Shown: piece by piece, positions 1 to 8,896 of the stretch
Layout of the letters: each line of letters opens with the position of its first letter
How positions within the stretch are numbered: the stretch's first letter is position 1
Assembly: GCA_017536205.1 (NCBI GenBank)
Contig: JAFXHX010000013.1
Span: 1 to 40,896, forward strand
Direction of reading: 5' to 3'
Source of the DNA: Clostridia bacterium
Lineage (GTDB): Bacteria; Bacillota; Clostridia; Christensenellales; Borkfalkiaceae
Length of the DNA stretch: 40,896 nt
Translations under genes and position numbers: made by a program
Notes under the pieces: generated by a model
Database searches by the model: none
The model's input: only the letters and a program-made list of their open reading frames with translations
What the model was told of the DNA's origin: nothing

Positions 1-198
1 CCCAAGTGGGTGCTTTTATTGTGCTTAAAATTATTTAAGGCGTTAGAAACAAGTTAGGCAAGGCTCGCTAGGTATTGCGGAATTGATAGACCTTTTTGGT
101 CATCAAGGTCGCAAGACCGAAGCAGAAACGATGCATAACGCTGTTTATAACGGAATAAAAAATGTGGCATCAAGCCACACTTTTTTTATGTCTTAAAA
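1..198. repeat. Terminator-linked intergenic repeat, left copy
   Basis: This gene-free stretch holds one complete unit (about 32-195) and the tail of a preceding one (1-31) of the repeat family also seen at 19761-20290. Recognisable blocks in order are TTTAAGGCGTTAG (34-46), a GGCTCG block (62-67), a T5-loop hairpin GACC-TTTTT-GGTC (89-101), a hairpin GGTC-GCAA-GACC (107-118) with a GNRA-type loop, GAAGCAG (119-125), AACGGAATAAAAAA (149-162), and a terminator hairpin. Each unit ends in a CTTAAAA block, and the window appears to open on such an end (24-30), so the array probably continues to the left. Function is unknown; a small RNA or a repetitive extragenic element are both possible. Confidence 0.7.
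157..187. terminator. Bidirectional intrinsic terminator
   Basis: The hairpin TGTGGC-ATCAA-GCCACA is flanked by an A-run on the left and a T-run on the right, so it can work on both strands. On the minus strand it closes the EF-G-like/fruK/HD operon; on the plus strand it would end any RNA made from the repeat unit. Confidence 0.8.
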
Positions 199-861
199 TT
201 AAAGCATTCGAACGTTGTTTATAATCAAGCCGTATTTGTAACCTAAAAGTTCGGCGGCTTTGGAGCACATTTGCATGCGAGTATCGTATATTTCAAAATA
301 ATCGGCAACGGTGCAAATAAGGGGGTCTGTTTCGATAACGGTATCTATGCGCTTTTCTTCGTTATTAACGTTTAAATACGAGCGGTTAACTGCTAAATTA
401 ACCCTGTCGTGAATATTTGTGTCTTCGCTTAAAAGTTTATCTTTAACCCTTGAACGGTGAACGTCAGACTTATCGGCAATAATAAGGGCGGCAGATAAAA
501 CGCTTACGGGAATACCGTACTTTTCATCGTGATTGCCGATTGCCATCATAACTTCGGCGCAATCTTCAACGGGAAGTTTTAATCGCTTTAATATATTATA
601 GGCAAGTATTCCACCCGTTACGGCGTGTTCGTGCCTTGCAAGAGAATTGCCTATATCGTGAAGATAACCTGCTATTTCGCCAAGGTTAACGACTTTTTCG
701 GGCATACCTATCTCTTTTAAAAGCATACCCGTCCAGGTTGCGACGATGCTTGCGTGGCGAATTGAATGCTCTGTGTAAGCCATTGCGTCTAGTTGCTTTT
801 CGCCCGTTTTTATAAGCGCTTGAACTTCAGCGTCTTTTTTCAAAGTTTTAAGTGTTACCAT
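199..861 (-). CDS. HD-domain phosphohydrolase
   Basis: This 220-aa soluble protein is a metal-dependent phosphohydrolase of the HD superfamily. The signature is visible as His36, the His68-Asp69 pair in YLHDIGN, a further conserved His-Asp in IGNHDE (about 109-113) and an Asp in IIADKSD (about 128-131). It has no signal peptide or membrane segment. The gene is last in an operon behind the fruK-like kinase, separated by 9 nt and without an obvious Shine-Dalgarno, so translation may be coupled. Substrate is unknown; HD proteins of this size act on nucleotides, cyclic nucleotides or other phosphoesters, and nothing here decides between them. A terminator follows directly. Confidence 0.8.
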   Translation of the reverse strand: MVTLKTLKKDAEVQALIKTGEKQLDAMAYTEHSIRHASIVATWTGMLLKEIGMPEKVVNLGEIAGYLHDIGNSLARHEHAVTGGILAYNILKRLKLPVEDCAEVMMAIGNHDEKYGIPVSVLSAALIIADKSDVHRSRVKDKLLSEDTNIHDRVNLAVNRSYLNVNNEEKRIDTVIETDPLICTVADYFEIYDTRMQMCSKAAELLGYKYGLIINNVRML

Positions 862-870
862 ACTTATAGT

Positions 871-1794
871 TTATGCATTTTCAACGAATATTTTTCCGTA
901 AATCTCTTCAAACTTGTCGCGATAAAAAAGATTTGTTCCGGGAGTGGTAATTGAAGCCGTTCCCGCAGCGACTGCACAACGCAAAATCTCTTTTTTATCG
1001 GCGCCCTGCTCTATCATAACGGCAGAAGCCGCCACCATACTATCGCCCGCGCCAACGGTAGAGTTAACTGCAACGGCGGCACTTTTACAAAAATATGCAC
1101 TGTGCCCGTCGGTTAAAATTGCACCTTCTCTACCAAGCGAAAGCAAAACGTTTTCGGCGCCCTTATCAATAAGGGCGTTTGCGCCTTCTAACATTTCTTT
1201 ACGAGTAGTTAAACGCTTACCTAAAATATTTTCTAGTTCAGAAAGGTTGGGTTTAATGAGATATACCCCGCCTTCTAGCGCATTTATAAGTTTTTCACCC
1301 TCGGTATCGACTATTTTTTTAGCGTTTTTATTGCACGCCAAGCATAGTTTTTTATAATAATCGGCGTTAACGCCCGTTGGGAGCGAGCCACTCATTATAA
1401 CTACTGAACTAGTTTTTGAAAGGTTTTCAACTAGAGATATAAGTTTTTGTTGGCTTTGCTCGTCAACGTGTTCGCCCTTATCGTTAATTTCGGTGAGCAT
1501 AGACCTATTATCTACTATTTTATAGTTAGTTCTAACACTACCTTTGTTCCAAATAAAAGAGTTTTTAACGCCTTCGTTATTAAGTGTGCTTACAAACAAA
1601 CTACCTTCGTTTTCGTACATAAAACCGGTGGCAAAACTGTCACCCCCTAAACGCCTAACGCCTATTGCGGCGTTTAACGCTTTGCCAGAATACGTTACTA
1701 TTTTGTTGCTTACCCTATTTAACCTGCCAACTACTAGTTGTTCAAGTTCCATAGTACAGTCTATGCTAGGGTTTGGGCACACGCTTAATATCAT
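871..1794 (-). CDS. fruK: PfkB-family sugar kinase, probably 1-phosphofructokinase
   Basis: The 307-aa protein is a PfkB/ribokinase-family kinase of the FruK/LacC branch, which phosphorylates fructose-1-phosphate or tagatose-6-phosphate with ATP. The N-terminus MILSVCPNPSID is typical of this branch. The C-terminal STVGAGDSMVA motif supplies the anion hole and the catalytic Asp, and SGSLPTG lies mid-protein. Length matches the family. No PTS fructose transporter or FruR-like regulator is adjacent, so the sugar cannot be fixed; LacC-type tagatose-6-phosphate kinase is the main alternative. It lies 9 nt downstream of the EF-G-like gene and just upstream of the HD hydrolase, in one transcription unit. 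A GGAG Shine-Dalgarno precedes the ATG. Confidence 0.75.
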   Translation of the reverse strand: MILSVCPNPSIDCTMELEQLVVGRLNRVSNKIVTYSGKALNAAIGVRRLGGDSFATGFMYENEGSLFVSTLNNEGVKNSFIWNKGSVRTNYKIVDNRSMLTEINDKGEHVDEQSQQKLISLVENLSKTSSVVIMSGSLPTGVNADYYKKLCLACNKNAKKIVDTEGEKLINALEGGVYLIKPNLSELENILGKRLTTRKEMLEGANALIDKGAENVLLSLGREGAILTDGHSAYFCKSAAVAVNSTVGAGDSMVAASAVMIEQGADKKEILRCAVAAGTASITTPGTNLFYRDKFEEIYGKIFVENA

Positions 1795-1803
1795 TTAAAA
1801 GGG

Positions 1804-3846
1804 TTACTCCTTATTTTTATTTGCTTCTTCTATTATTTTTGCCTGTTGTTCAAAAGGCACTTCTTCATATCTTGCAAACTCTGCGGTAAATCTACCACGG
1901 CCTTGAGTGAAACTTCTAAGTTCTGCGGTATATTCAAGTATTTCGCTTTCGGGAACTTCGGCAACGACAACGCTTAATTCGCCAACTTGGTCGGTATTGG
2001 TAATTCTACCACGGCGCTTGTTCATATCGCCCATAACGTCGCCAAGATATGTTTCGGGAACGGTTACGGTTACTTCCATAACGGGCTCTAAAATAACGGG
2101 TTTAGCGTTTTTAACGCCTTCTTGATATGCTATTTTAGCAGCAGAAACGAAAGCCACTTCTTTACTGTCAACGGGGTGAGAACTACCATCGAATAAAGTT
2201 GCTTTAAGGTTAAGTAACGGATATCCCGCCAAAACGCCTTCTTTAACGGCTTCTTTTAAGCCCTTATCAACGGCGGGAATAAATTGACGGGGTACTGCAC
2301 CACCGACAACAGCGTCAACAAACTCGTAAACACCGTCTTCTGCGCCGGGCTCGAACTTAATTTTAACGTGGCCGTATTGACCTGCGCCACCCGATTGCTT
2401 TTTGTGTTTACCTTCGGCTTCGGCAACGCCTTTTATAGTTTCTTTATAAGCAATTTTGGGTTTAACGAGTTCAGCATCTACCCCAAACTTTGCTTTGAGT
2501 TTTTTCTTAATAATTTCAAGACCGGTTGCGCCAACACCCGCAATAAGCATTTCGCCCGTATCGGCATTTTTTTCTACGGTGAAAGAAATATCTTCGTCTT
2601 TAAGTTTGTTAAGACCTGCAAATATTTTGTCTTCTTCGCCTTTTTTAGTAGCGTAAACGGCACGCTTATAGGTTGCAGGGGGAACTTCAAACGCCTTGAA
2701 CTTGGTGTTAACCTTTTCGTAAAGCGTATCGCCCGTTCTAGCGTTATCAAGTTTAGAAAGAGCGCCTATATCGCCTGCAATAAGTTCGTCAACCGATTCT
2801 TGCTTTTTGCCTATAACGGTGTAGATGCCACTAATTTTTTCTTCGCCCCAACCCGAAACTTTTAAGGTTTGGCCGTTTTTAAGTTTACCCGATATAACTT
2901 TAACGTAGTTAAGTCTGCCAACGTACGGGTCAACCACAGTTTTGAATATTCTAACAACGGTTTGGTCGTTTTCGTCAGGATAAACGGGAGTTTTCTCTCC
3001 GTCAACGAGCGCGCGTTGAATGCCCGCGTCTTTGGGGCTAGGAAGCGTTGATATAATTTTATCCATAAGGTTGAAAACGCCGTGATTTTTAAAGGCACTA
3101 CCACCAAGTACGGTAATAGTTGAACAACTGTTAATGCCCTTTTTAACGCCTGCTTCAATTTCTTCACCCGATAAAGTGCCGTTTTCAAAGAACTTTTCTA
3201 AAAGTTCTTCATCGTTTTCGGCAGCGGCTTCAGAAACGGTAAGCCTTGCTTCTAAATACGCTTCTTTAAGGTTATCGGGAATAGGATATTCGTTTCTATC
3301 CCAGTCGCGTAAAACGCCGTGAGCAACTTTAACAAAGCCTTTCATTTTACCGTCAACAACGTTAGGAACGATAAGCGGTGCGATTTTGTGGCCGTATTTA
3401 AGTTTAATTGCGTTTACGGTTTTAATAAAGTCGCTATTATCTTTATCTAATCCGTTAATAAATATCATTGCAGGTATTTTACGGTCAACACAGTAATCTA
3501 TTGCCCTTTCGGTGCCAACGGTTAAACTGCCCGATGCGCCAACTACTATAATTGCCGAGTCTGCAACGGCAAGCGCTTGAGCAAGTTCGCTTTCAAAATC
3601 GTAGTATCCTGGAACGTCTATAATATTAAACTTATATCCTTTATAACTTCCCGTTGCGCAAGCAAGTGATATTGACGACTTTTTCTGAACTTCGATAGCG
3701 TCGAAGTCCATAACGGTGTTACCGTCTTCAACCTTACCTTGACGGTCAATAACACCCATATTGAAAAGTATTGCTTCGGCAAGAGTCGTTTTACCTTCTC
3801 CACTGTGACCAATAAGCGCTACGTTTCTAATCATTTCTACGTTCAT
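1804..3846 (-). CDS. Elongation factor G-like GTPase (EF-G2/FusA2 type)
   Basis: The 680-aa translational GTPase has the full EF-G domain order: an N-terminal G domain (about 1-270), a beta-barrel domain II, and the C-terminal domains with the typical GQYGHVKIKFEP and GYPLLNLKATLFDGSSHPVDS stretches. The P-loop GHSGEGKTT is intact. Two switch features deviate. DVPGYYDF replaces DTPGHVDF, so the catalytic His is Tyr, which resembles the EF-G2 paralogue group. FINGLDKDNSDF replaces the NKxD motif, so the guanine-stacking Lys is Gly. It is therefore more likely an accessory paralogue than the main translocase. It leads an operon with the fruK-like kinase and the HD hydrolase behind a good promoter. 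Confidence 0.88.
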   Translation of the reverse strand: MNVEMIRNVALIGHSGEGKTTLAEAILFNMGVIDRQGKVEDGNTVMDFDAIEVQKKSSISLACATGSYKGYKFNIIDVPGYYDFESELAQALAVADSAIIVVGASGSLTVGTERAIDYCVDRKIPAMIFINGLDKDNSDFIKTVNAIKLKYGHKIAPLIVPNVVDGKMKGFVKVAHGVLRDWDRNEYPIPDNLKEAYLEARLTVSEAAAENDEELLEKFFENGTLSGEEIEAGVKKGINSCSTITVLGGSAFKNHGVFNLMDKIISTLPSPKDAGIQRALVDGEKTPVYPDENDQTVVRIFKTVVDPYVGRLNYVKVISGKLKNGQTLKVSGWGEEKISGIYTVIGKKQESVDELIAGDIGALSKLDNARTGDTLYEKVNTKFKAFEVPPATYKRAVYATKKGEEDKIFAGLNKLKDEDISFTVEKNADTGEMLIAGVGATGLEIIKKKLKAKFGVDAELVKPKIAYKETIKGVAEAEGKHKKQSGGAGQYGHVKIKFEPGAEDGVYEFVDAVVGGAVPRQFIPAVDKGLKEAVKEGVLAGYPLLNLKATLFDGSSHPVDSKEVAFVSAAKIAYQEGVKNAKPVILEPVMEVTVTVPETYLGDVMGDMNKRRGRITNTDQVGELSVVVAEVPESEILEYTAELRSFTQGRGRFTAEFARYEEVPFEQQAKIIEEANKNKE

Positions 3847-3890
3847 AATAGTAATCCCCTATATATTTTTTGTGGTAAACCACTGATTTA

Positions 3891-3919
3891 ATTATACAAT
3901 AGGTTTTTCGTTTTTTCAA
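3891..3919 (-). promoter_or_regulatory. Promoter of the EF-G-like operon
   Basis: On the minus strand TTGAAA (3914-3919) and TATAAT (3891-3896) are separated by 17 bp. The leader of about 38 nt contains a small GTGG/CCAC hairpin and a GGGGA Shine-Dalgarno before the ATG. Confidence 0.8.
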
Positions 3920-3954
3920 TACCCCTTTTTATTTTTTTCAACTGCTTTTCATAA

Positions 3955-3980
3955 TAAAAGGGCGCTTTTAAACGCCCCCT
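3955..3980 (-). terminator. Intrinsic terminator after spoIVA
   Basis: On the minus strand a GGGCG...CGCCC stem with an AT-rich loop is followed by TTTTATTAT. It lies 10-30 nt beyond the spoIVA stop. Confidence 0.65.
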
Positions 3981-3988
3981 ATAATAAT

Positions 3989-5467
3989 TTAAAGCAAAAT
4001 GCAAATTACTCCGCCCTTGCCTTCGTTGACTATGCGCGTTACAGTTTTACGCATTTTGTTTTTGGTTTCAGGCTTCATTGAATATACTTTTTGCGCTATT
4101 TCTTCGGCAACAAGTGAAGAAAGTTCTCTGCCAAATACGTTTGTTTTCCACACTTTTTCAGGGTTTTTATCGTATTCTTCTTTAATAAACTCGCAAAAAT
4201 CTTTGCATTGTTTTTCGGTTCCTGATATGGGGCTTACTTCAGCAGACAATCCTATTTGCATAAGGTGTGTGCAAGAAGTCGTAGCCTTAATTTTAACGCC
4301 GTAGCGCGAACCTTGCTTAATAACTTCGGGCTCGCCTAGCACCATATCGCACTCTTTTGGAATAACCACGCCGTAACCAAGTTCATCGGCTTCTTCAATT
4401 GCGCCTTTAAGTTTTTGATAGTGGCGTTTTGCAACTGCTAACTCTTTAACGTAGCGCATAAGTTCAAACTCATTAGGTATGTCATCGCCCGAAAGGCTTG
4501 AAAGCATATCGTAAAAAAGCCCGTCTTTAAGTTCTATTTCGTAAACTGCCCTGCCTGTTCCAAGGTCGGCAACAACGTTTTTAACGGCTTTAACGCTATC
4601 TAATTCTAAAACGGCGTCTTCAACCACTTTATAGTGTTTCATTTTGCTAATAAAAGAAGATATTTCTTTTACCTTTGCAATAATTTCGCTGACAACGGGA
4701 TTGCCATAAGGCAAAACTTGCGCCCATTTGGGAAGTTTTACGTCAAGCGTTTTTATGGGAAATTCGTTAAGCAGGCTTTCAAGTATTTGACTTATACCTT
4801 GCTCGGTCATCTCCAAAGCGTTATCGGTTATTACCTTTACGCCGTACTTGTCGGTTAAACTTCCCGCAAGCGCCACCGCTTCTTGCGAAGACGGATTTGT
4901 GCTATTTAAAAGTATTACGAAAGGTTTTCCCGTCTTTTTAAGGTCTTCAATAACCCTTTCTTCGGCTTTAACGTAATTTTCGCGCGGAATATCGCAAACG
5001 GTGCCGTCGGTGGTAACCACTATTGCAACGGTAGAGTGCTCTTTTATAACCTTTTCGGTGCCGAGTTCGGCAGCCTTTTCAAAGGGCATAGGCGCACTTG
5101 ACCACGGCGTTTTTACAAGGCGTTCTTTTCCGTCTTCAACGCTACCTACTGCGCCGTCTACTAAATAACCCACGCAGTCTATAAGCCTAACTTTTGCCTG
5201 TGCCTTTCCCTTAAACGATATTTTAACGGCTTCGGCGGGAACGAACTTTGGCTCGGTTGTAGTTATAGTTCTACCTTGACCTGACTGTGGCATTTCGTCA
5301 ATTGCAATTTGGCGCTTGTTTTTGTTTACGATGTTCGGCGTTACCATAAGGCTTAAAAACTTTGTGATAAGCGTCGATTTACCCGTTCTTACAGGACCGA
5401 CAACGCCGATGTAAACGTCGCCACCACTGCGTTTTGCTACGTCCTTATAGATATCGAACTTTTCCAT
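3989..5467 (-). CDS. spoIVA: Stage IV sporulation protein A (spore coat ATPase)
   Basis: The 492-aa protein is SpoIVA, the ATPase that polymerises on the forespore outer membrane and forms the basement layer of the spore coat. The N-terminus MEKFDIYKDVAKRSGGDVYI followed by the Walker A motif GPVRTGKST (about 24-32) is diagnostic, and full family length is present to the hydrophobic C-terminus GGVICILL. The gene has a strong GGGAGG Shine-Dalgarno. Upstream on the minus strand, CATATACAT resembles a sigma-E -10 element (CATACANT), but no convincing -35 is seen. It sits directly behind plsY without a clear terminator, so some read-through is possible. Its presence shows that the organism forms, or recently formed, endospores. 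Confidence 0.97.
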   Translation of the reverse strand: MEKFDIYKDVAKRSGGDVYIGVVGPVRTGKSTLITKFLSLMVTPNIVNKNKRQIAIDEMPQSGQGRTITTTEPKFVPAEAVKISFKGKAQAKVRLIDCVGYLVDGAVGSVEDGKERLVKTPWSSAPMPFEKAAELGTEKVIKEHSTVAIVVTTDGTVCDIPRENYVKAEERVIEDLKKTGKPFVILLNSTNPSSQEAVALAGSLTDKYGVKVITDNALEMTEQGISQILESLLNEFPIKTLDVKLPKWAQVLPYGNPVVSEIIAKVKEISSFISKMKHYKVVEDAVLELDSVKAVKNVVADLGTGRAVYEIELKDGLFYDMLSSLSGDDIPNEFELMRYVKELAVAKRHYQKLKGAIEEADELGYGVVIPKECDMVLGEPEVIKQGSRYGVKIKATTSCTHLMQIGLSAEVSPISGTEKQCKDFCEFIKEEYDKNPEKVWKTNVFGRELSSLVAEEIAQKVYSMKPETKNKMRKTVTRIVNEGKGGVICILL

Positions 5468-5521
5468 TAAAAAAATCCTCCCGAATACTACTTAATGTAT
5501 ATGAGAAGATTTTTTGTATTA

Positions 5522-6274
5522 TTACTTGTTTTCAAGTTTATTTTTCTTATTTTTTCGTTTTATTTTTGCTTCGCGAATCATTTGCATCCAGTTGGTTGGA
5601 TGTTCTTCGCTAGTTATTAGCCTTTTTATGTTTTGGCGATGCGCAATCCAAGTTAAAATTATAATTGCTATTATAAAAACGTTCGCTACCGCCACCAAAG
5701 TTATTTGAAGTGGGCTTTGAACTTGCGCTTCAACGTAATATTTATATACGGAATATGAAGTTGCTATTGCGCCCGGGGTGGTTGCTATAAACGAGCCCAT
5801 AGCGCCTATTTCGGTAATTAAAATAAACGCTATTGCAACTACGCCACTTATAGCGGTTACTAAAGGCGAACAAACCATAAACACGCCGATAGTGGTTGCA
5901 ATTCCCTTTCCACCTTTAAAGCGCATAAACACGGGAAATATGTGGCCTAGTACGGCAAAGAACCCACAACCTACCATTACTACTTCGCTTATAGGTAGCG
6001 TTGAACCTGCAAAAACCATATCCTTATATATAATATAGCCCACGAAAGTTGGTATTGCGCCTTTAAGCATATCGAGAACTAGCGTTAAAACGCCTATTCC
6101 CATACCGAAGTTTCGTGACATATTTAAGGTGCCTGGGTTACCACTTCCTAGCGTTCTTATATCGCGTTTTTTAAGTTTTGAAATTATTATTGCAAAGTTT
6201 ACGTTGCCCATTAAATACGAGCCTATTGCAAGCAGTAAAAATTGCCACCAAAGCATACTAAAAGATACCGTCAT
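5522..6274 (-). CDS. plsY: Glycerol-3-phosphate acyltransferase PlsY
   Basis: This 250-aa integral membrane enzyme transfers acyl groups from acyl-phosphate to glycerol-3-phosphate, the first step of phospholipid synthesis. Family hallmarks are SYLMGNVNFAIIISK near the N-terminus, the GSGNPGTLNMSRNFG motif, GHIFPVFMRFKGGKGIATTIG, and several hydrophobic segments. It is longer than the roughly 200 residues usual for PlsY because of a basic tail (about 225-250) rich in Lys. The start overlaps the der stop by 4 nt (ATGA), implying translational coupling. In many Clostridia gpsA follows plsY; here spoIVA follows instead. Confidence 0.95.
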   Translation of the reverse strand: MTVSFSMLWWQFLLLAIGSYLMGNVNFAIIISKLKKRDIRTLGSGNPGTLNMSRNFGMGIGVLTLVLDMLKGAIPTFVGYIIYKDMVFAGSTLPISEVVMVGCGFFAVLGHIFPVFMRFKGGKGIATTIGVFMVCSPLVTAISGVVAIAFILITEIGAMGSFIATTPGAIATSYSVYKYYVEAQVQSPLQITLVAVANVFIIAIIILTWIAHRQNIKRLITSEEHPTNWMQMIREAKIKRKNKKNKLENK

Positions 6275-7590
6275 TGTTCGTCTTCGTTCCTTTCTCTTAT
6301 AAATAATCTAATAGGCGTTCCTGAAAAGTCGAACGCATTTCTTATGGTGTTTTCTAAAAATCGCTTGTAACTAAAATGCATTAGTTCTTGATTGTTAACG
6401 AACACAATAAACGTGGGGGGGCAAACACCGTCTTGAACGGTGTAGTATATTCTTAAACGCTTGCCGTTTTTTGTTGGTGGGTCGGTAGTTCTAACGGCGT
6501 CGCCTATAAGGTCGTTTAAAGTACCCGTTGTAATTCTTTGCTTACTGTTATTTAAAACTTCAAGCGCTAGGTCTAAAATCTTTTCCGTTCTCTGCCCCGT
6601 TTTTGCCGAAACGTAAACGGCTTTATAATAGTCCATAAACGCAAGGTCGTTATCGAGTTTATTTCTAAACTTTTCTATGGTAAACGTGTCTTTTTCAATG
6701 GCGTCCCACTTGTTCATAACTACGATAGACGGCTTGCCCTGCTCGTGAACGTAACCTAGTATTTTAACGTCTTGCTCGGTAAGTCCTTCTTGGCTATCGA
6801 CAACCACTAAACAAACGTCGGCACGGCGAATTGATGCAAGCGCTCTTACAACGCTATAATACTCAACGTCTTCGTGAACTGATTTTTTCTTTCTAATTCC
6901 TGCCGTATCTATTAAAATAAACTTTTGCCCGTTGTGAGTAAAGGGGGTGTCAATCGCATCGCGCGTAGTGCCTGAAATGTTTGAAACGATAGTTCTATCA
7001 AAGCCCAAAAGTTTGTTGGTAAGGCTTGATTTTCCAGCGTTTGGCTTGCCTACTATTGCAATTTTAACGGCGCTATCGTCTTCTTCTTGTACTACGCTAT
7101 CAAAGTGCGAACACACTTCGTCTAAAAGGTCGCCTATGCCCTTTCCTTGCTCGCACGAAATGCCTACGGGAACGCCAAGACCTAATTCGTAATATTCAAA
7201 AAGCGCGCTTTCATCGTAATTATCCAACTTGTTTACTGCTAAAACAATGGGCTTTTTGCTTTTGCGAAGCATTGAAGCAACTTCAACGTCGCTTGCGGTT
7301 AATCCACCTTTAACGTCACACATAAAAAGTATAACGTCGGCAGTTTCAACGGCAATTTCCGCTTGTTTTTTAATGTGGCGCCACATTTCGTCTTGCGACT
7401 TAAGTTCTATACCACCGGTATCTATCATAGTAAATTGTTTTCCGCACCACTCTGCATCGCAATAAATCCTATCGCGAGTAACGCCGGGCTTGTCCTTTAC
7501 TATTGATATTTTTTTACCCGTAATTTTATTAAATAGCGTTGATTTTCCAACGTTTGGTCTGCCTACTACGGCAACTATAGGTTTAGTCAT
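6271..7590 (-). CDS. der: Ribosome biogenesis GTPase Der (EngA)
   Basis: The 439-aa protein has two tandem G domains, each with a full motif set: GRPNVGKS, DTGG and NKLD in the first, GKPNAGKS, DTAG and NKWD in the second. A C-terminal KH-like domain follows (about 350-439). Der assembles the 50S subunit. It lies one nucleotide downstream of the DUF512 gene and overlaps plsY, forming the operon DUF512-der-plsY. An AAGGAT Shine-Dalgarno supports the ATG at 7590. Confidence 0.97.
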   Translation of the reverse strand: MTKPIVAVVGRPNVGKSTLFNKITGKKISIVKDKPGVTRDRIYCDAEWCGKQFTMIDTGGIELKSQDEMWRHIKKQAEIAVETADVILFMCDVKGGLTASDVEVASMLRKSKKPIVLAVNKLDNYDESALFEYYELGLGVPVGISCEQGKGIGDLLDEVCSHFDSVVQEEDDSAVKIAIVGKPNAGKSSLTNKLLGFDRTIVSNISGTTRDAIDTPFTHNGQKFILIDTAGIRKKKSVHEDVEYYSVVRALASIRRADVCLVVVDSQEGLTEQDVKILGYVHEQGKPSIVVMNKWDAIEKDTFTIEKFRNKLDNDLAFMDYYKAVYVSAKTGQRTEKILDLALEVLNNSKQRITTGTLNDLIGDAVRTTDPPTKNGKRLRIYYTVQDGVCPPTFIVFVNNQELMHFSYKRFLENTIRNAFDFSGTPIRLFIRERNEDEQ

Positions 7591-7591
7591 T

Positions 7592-8890
7592 TTATATTAT
7601 CCTTACATTTTTACCGTTTGATAGCGCGCCGAATAAACTTTCGCCCGTGCCACTAGTAACGTATATTTTAACGTTTAGTTTCTCTTTTAATTCTTTAAGG
7701 GTAACGCCGTCTAAAAACACGTCTTCATCTTCTTTAAGACAAACGCACGGTAAAACTAACACGTCGTATTTATAAATTATATCTTTAACGGCGTTTATTA
7801 TATCGTTTCCTACTAAAAGCCCCGTGCAGTTAACCGTTTCGCCAAAGAATTCGTTTTTAACGGCAACAACGTCGGCATCGAGATTTTTGATATATTTAGA
7901 AAGGCCTTTAACCGTTTTGGAAACGAACTCGTAAGCAGAAACGCCCGAAATTAAAAGTTTTTTGCCCGAAGTTTTGGTAATTTTAACGCACTCGTTTAGT
8001 TCTTTAACAAGTTTTGCAGTTACGCCAACGCCGTTGCCTACCTGCGAAAAATCACCGTAATTTTCAGCGTTTATAGGGGTTATTCCCGCTTTAAAATAAA
8101 ACTCGTCGGCAAGAACTACGAAGTTTTTATTAAACTCTAAATTAAGCGCTTTAACTTGCTCGATAACGCAGTTAGCGTAGCCCTTGGTTATATCTTCAAT
8201 GGGGTAAAGCCCCTTGCGATATTTAGTTATTCCACACGGAACAACCGCCACCGACAAAAGATTTTCGCCAAGAGAAAAAAGTTCACGGCAGGTTTTTTCA
8301 AGTATAGCCCCGTCGTTAAAACCCCTAACTAAAACCACTTGCGTTTCAACCTTAACCCCGCCTTGAGTAAGAGTTTTTAGTTGCTCTAAAATATTTCCTG
8401 CAAAACGGTTGTTTAAAAGTTTAGTTCTAACCTCAGGGTCGGTTGCTTGAACGGAAACGTAAAGCGGGCTTAAATTAAGCCTTACTATTCTTTCAATATC
8501 GCTACCTGATGCGTTTGTAAGCGTTACGAAGTTACCGCGCATAAAACTTTGGCGATAATCGTCGTCTTTAACGTAAAGCGAACTTCTTAAACCTTTTGGC
8601 ATTTGGTCAACAAAACAAAACACGCAGTTGTTCCTACAAGTTTTAATTTCTAAATTATCGCTTATAAACTCAAGCCCCAAGGTTTCGTCTTCTTCTTTTT
8701 CAATTTCAAGTACTACTTTTTCGCCTTGTTTAGTTTGCACGGTAAGAGTGAAAAACGTTTGGCTATCGTAATAAAGATAATCTAAAACGTCAACTACTTG
8801 GTTTCCGTTAAACTCTAAAAGCGCATCGCCTTTCTCTAAACCGAGTTCGCTTGCTATTGAGTTTTTTAAAACTTTGTTAACCGTTAGCAT
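7592..8890 (-). CDS. DUF512 radical SAM protein with N-terminal PDZ domain
   Basis: The 432-aa protein belongs to the DUF512 family of putative iron-sulfur oxidoreductases, common next to der in Clostridia. A PDZ-like domain occupies about residues 1-65. It is followed by the cluster motif CRNNCVFC (a CxxxCxxC radical SAM signature) in a segment reading FVDQMPKGLRSSLYVKDDDY, a TIM-barrel region (about 75-300) and the DUF512 C-terminal domain. The reaction is unknown. The start is unusual: the -10 box ends 6 nt before the ATG and no Shine-Dalgarno exists, so the mRNA is probably leaderless. It heads the operon DUF512-der-plsY. Confidence 0.9.
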   Translation of the reverse strand: MLTVNKVLKNSIASELGLEKGDALLEFNGNQVVDVLDYLYYDSQTFFTLTVQTKQGEKVVLEIEKEEDETLGLEFISDNLEIKTCRNNCVFCFVDQMPKGLRSSLYVKDDDYRQSFMRGNFVTLTNASGSDIERIVRLNLSPLYVSVQATDPEVRTKLLNNRFAGNILEQLKTLTQGGVKVETQVVLVRGFNDGAILEKTCRELFSLGENLLSVAVVPCGITKYRKGLYPIEDITKGYANCVIEQVKALNLEFNKNFVVLADEFYFKAGITPINAENYGDFSQVGNGVGVTAKLVKELNECVKITKTSGKKLLISGVSAYEFVSKTVKGLSKYIKNLDADVVAVKNEFFGETVNCTGLLVGNDIINAVKDIIYKYDVLVLPCVCLKEDEDVFLDGVTLKELKEKLNVKIYVTSGTGESLFGALSNGKNVRII

Positions 8891-8896
8891 AGTATA

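Noticed and set aside
2284..2865. Long plus-strand frame of 193 codons
   Set aside because: It is antisense to the EF-G-like gene, has Phe/Asn-rich composition typical of a mirrored frame, and no ribosome site or family motif.
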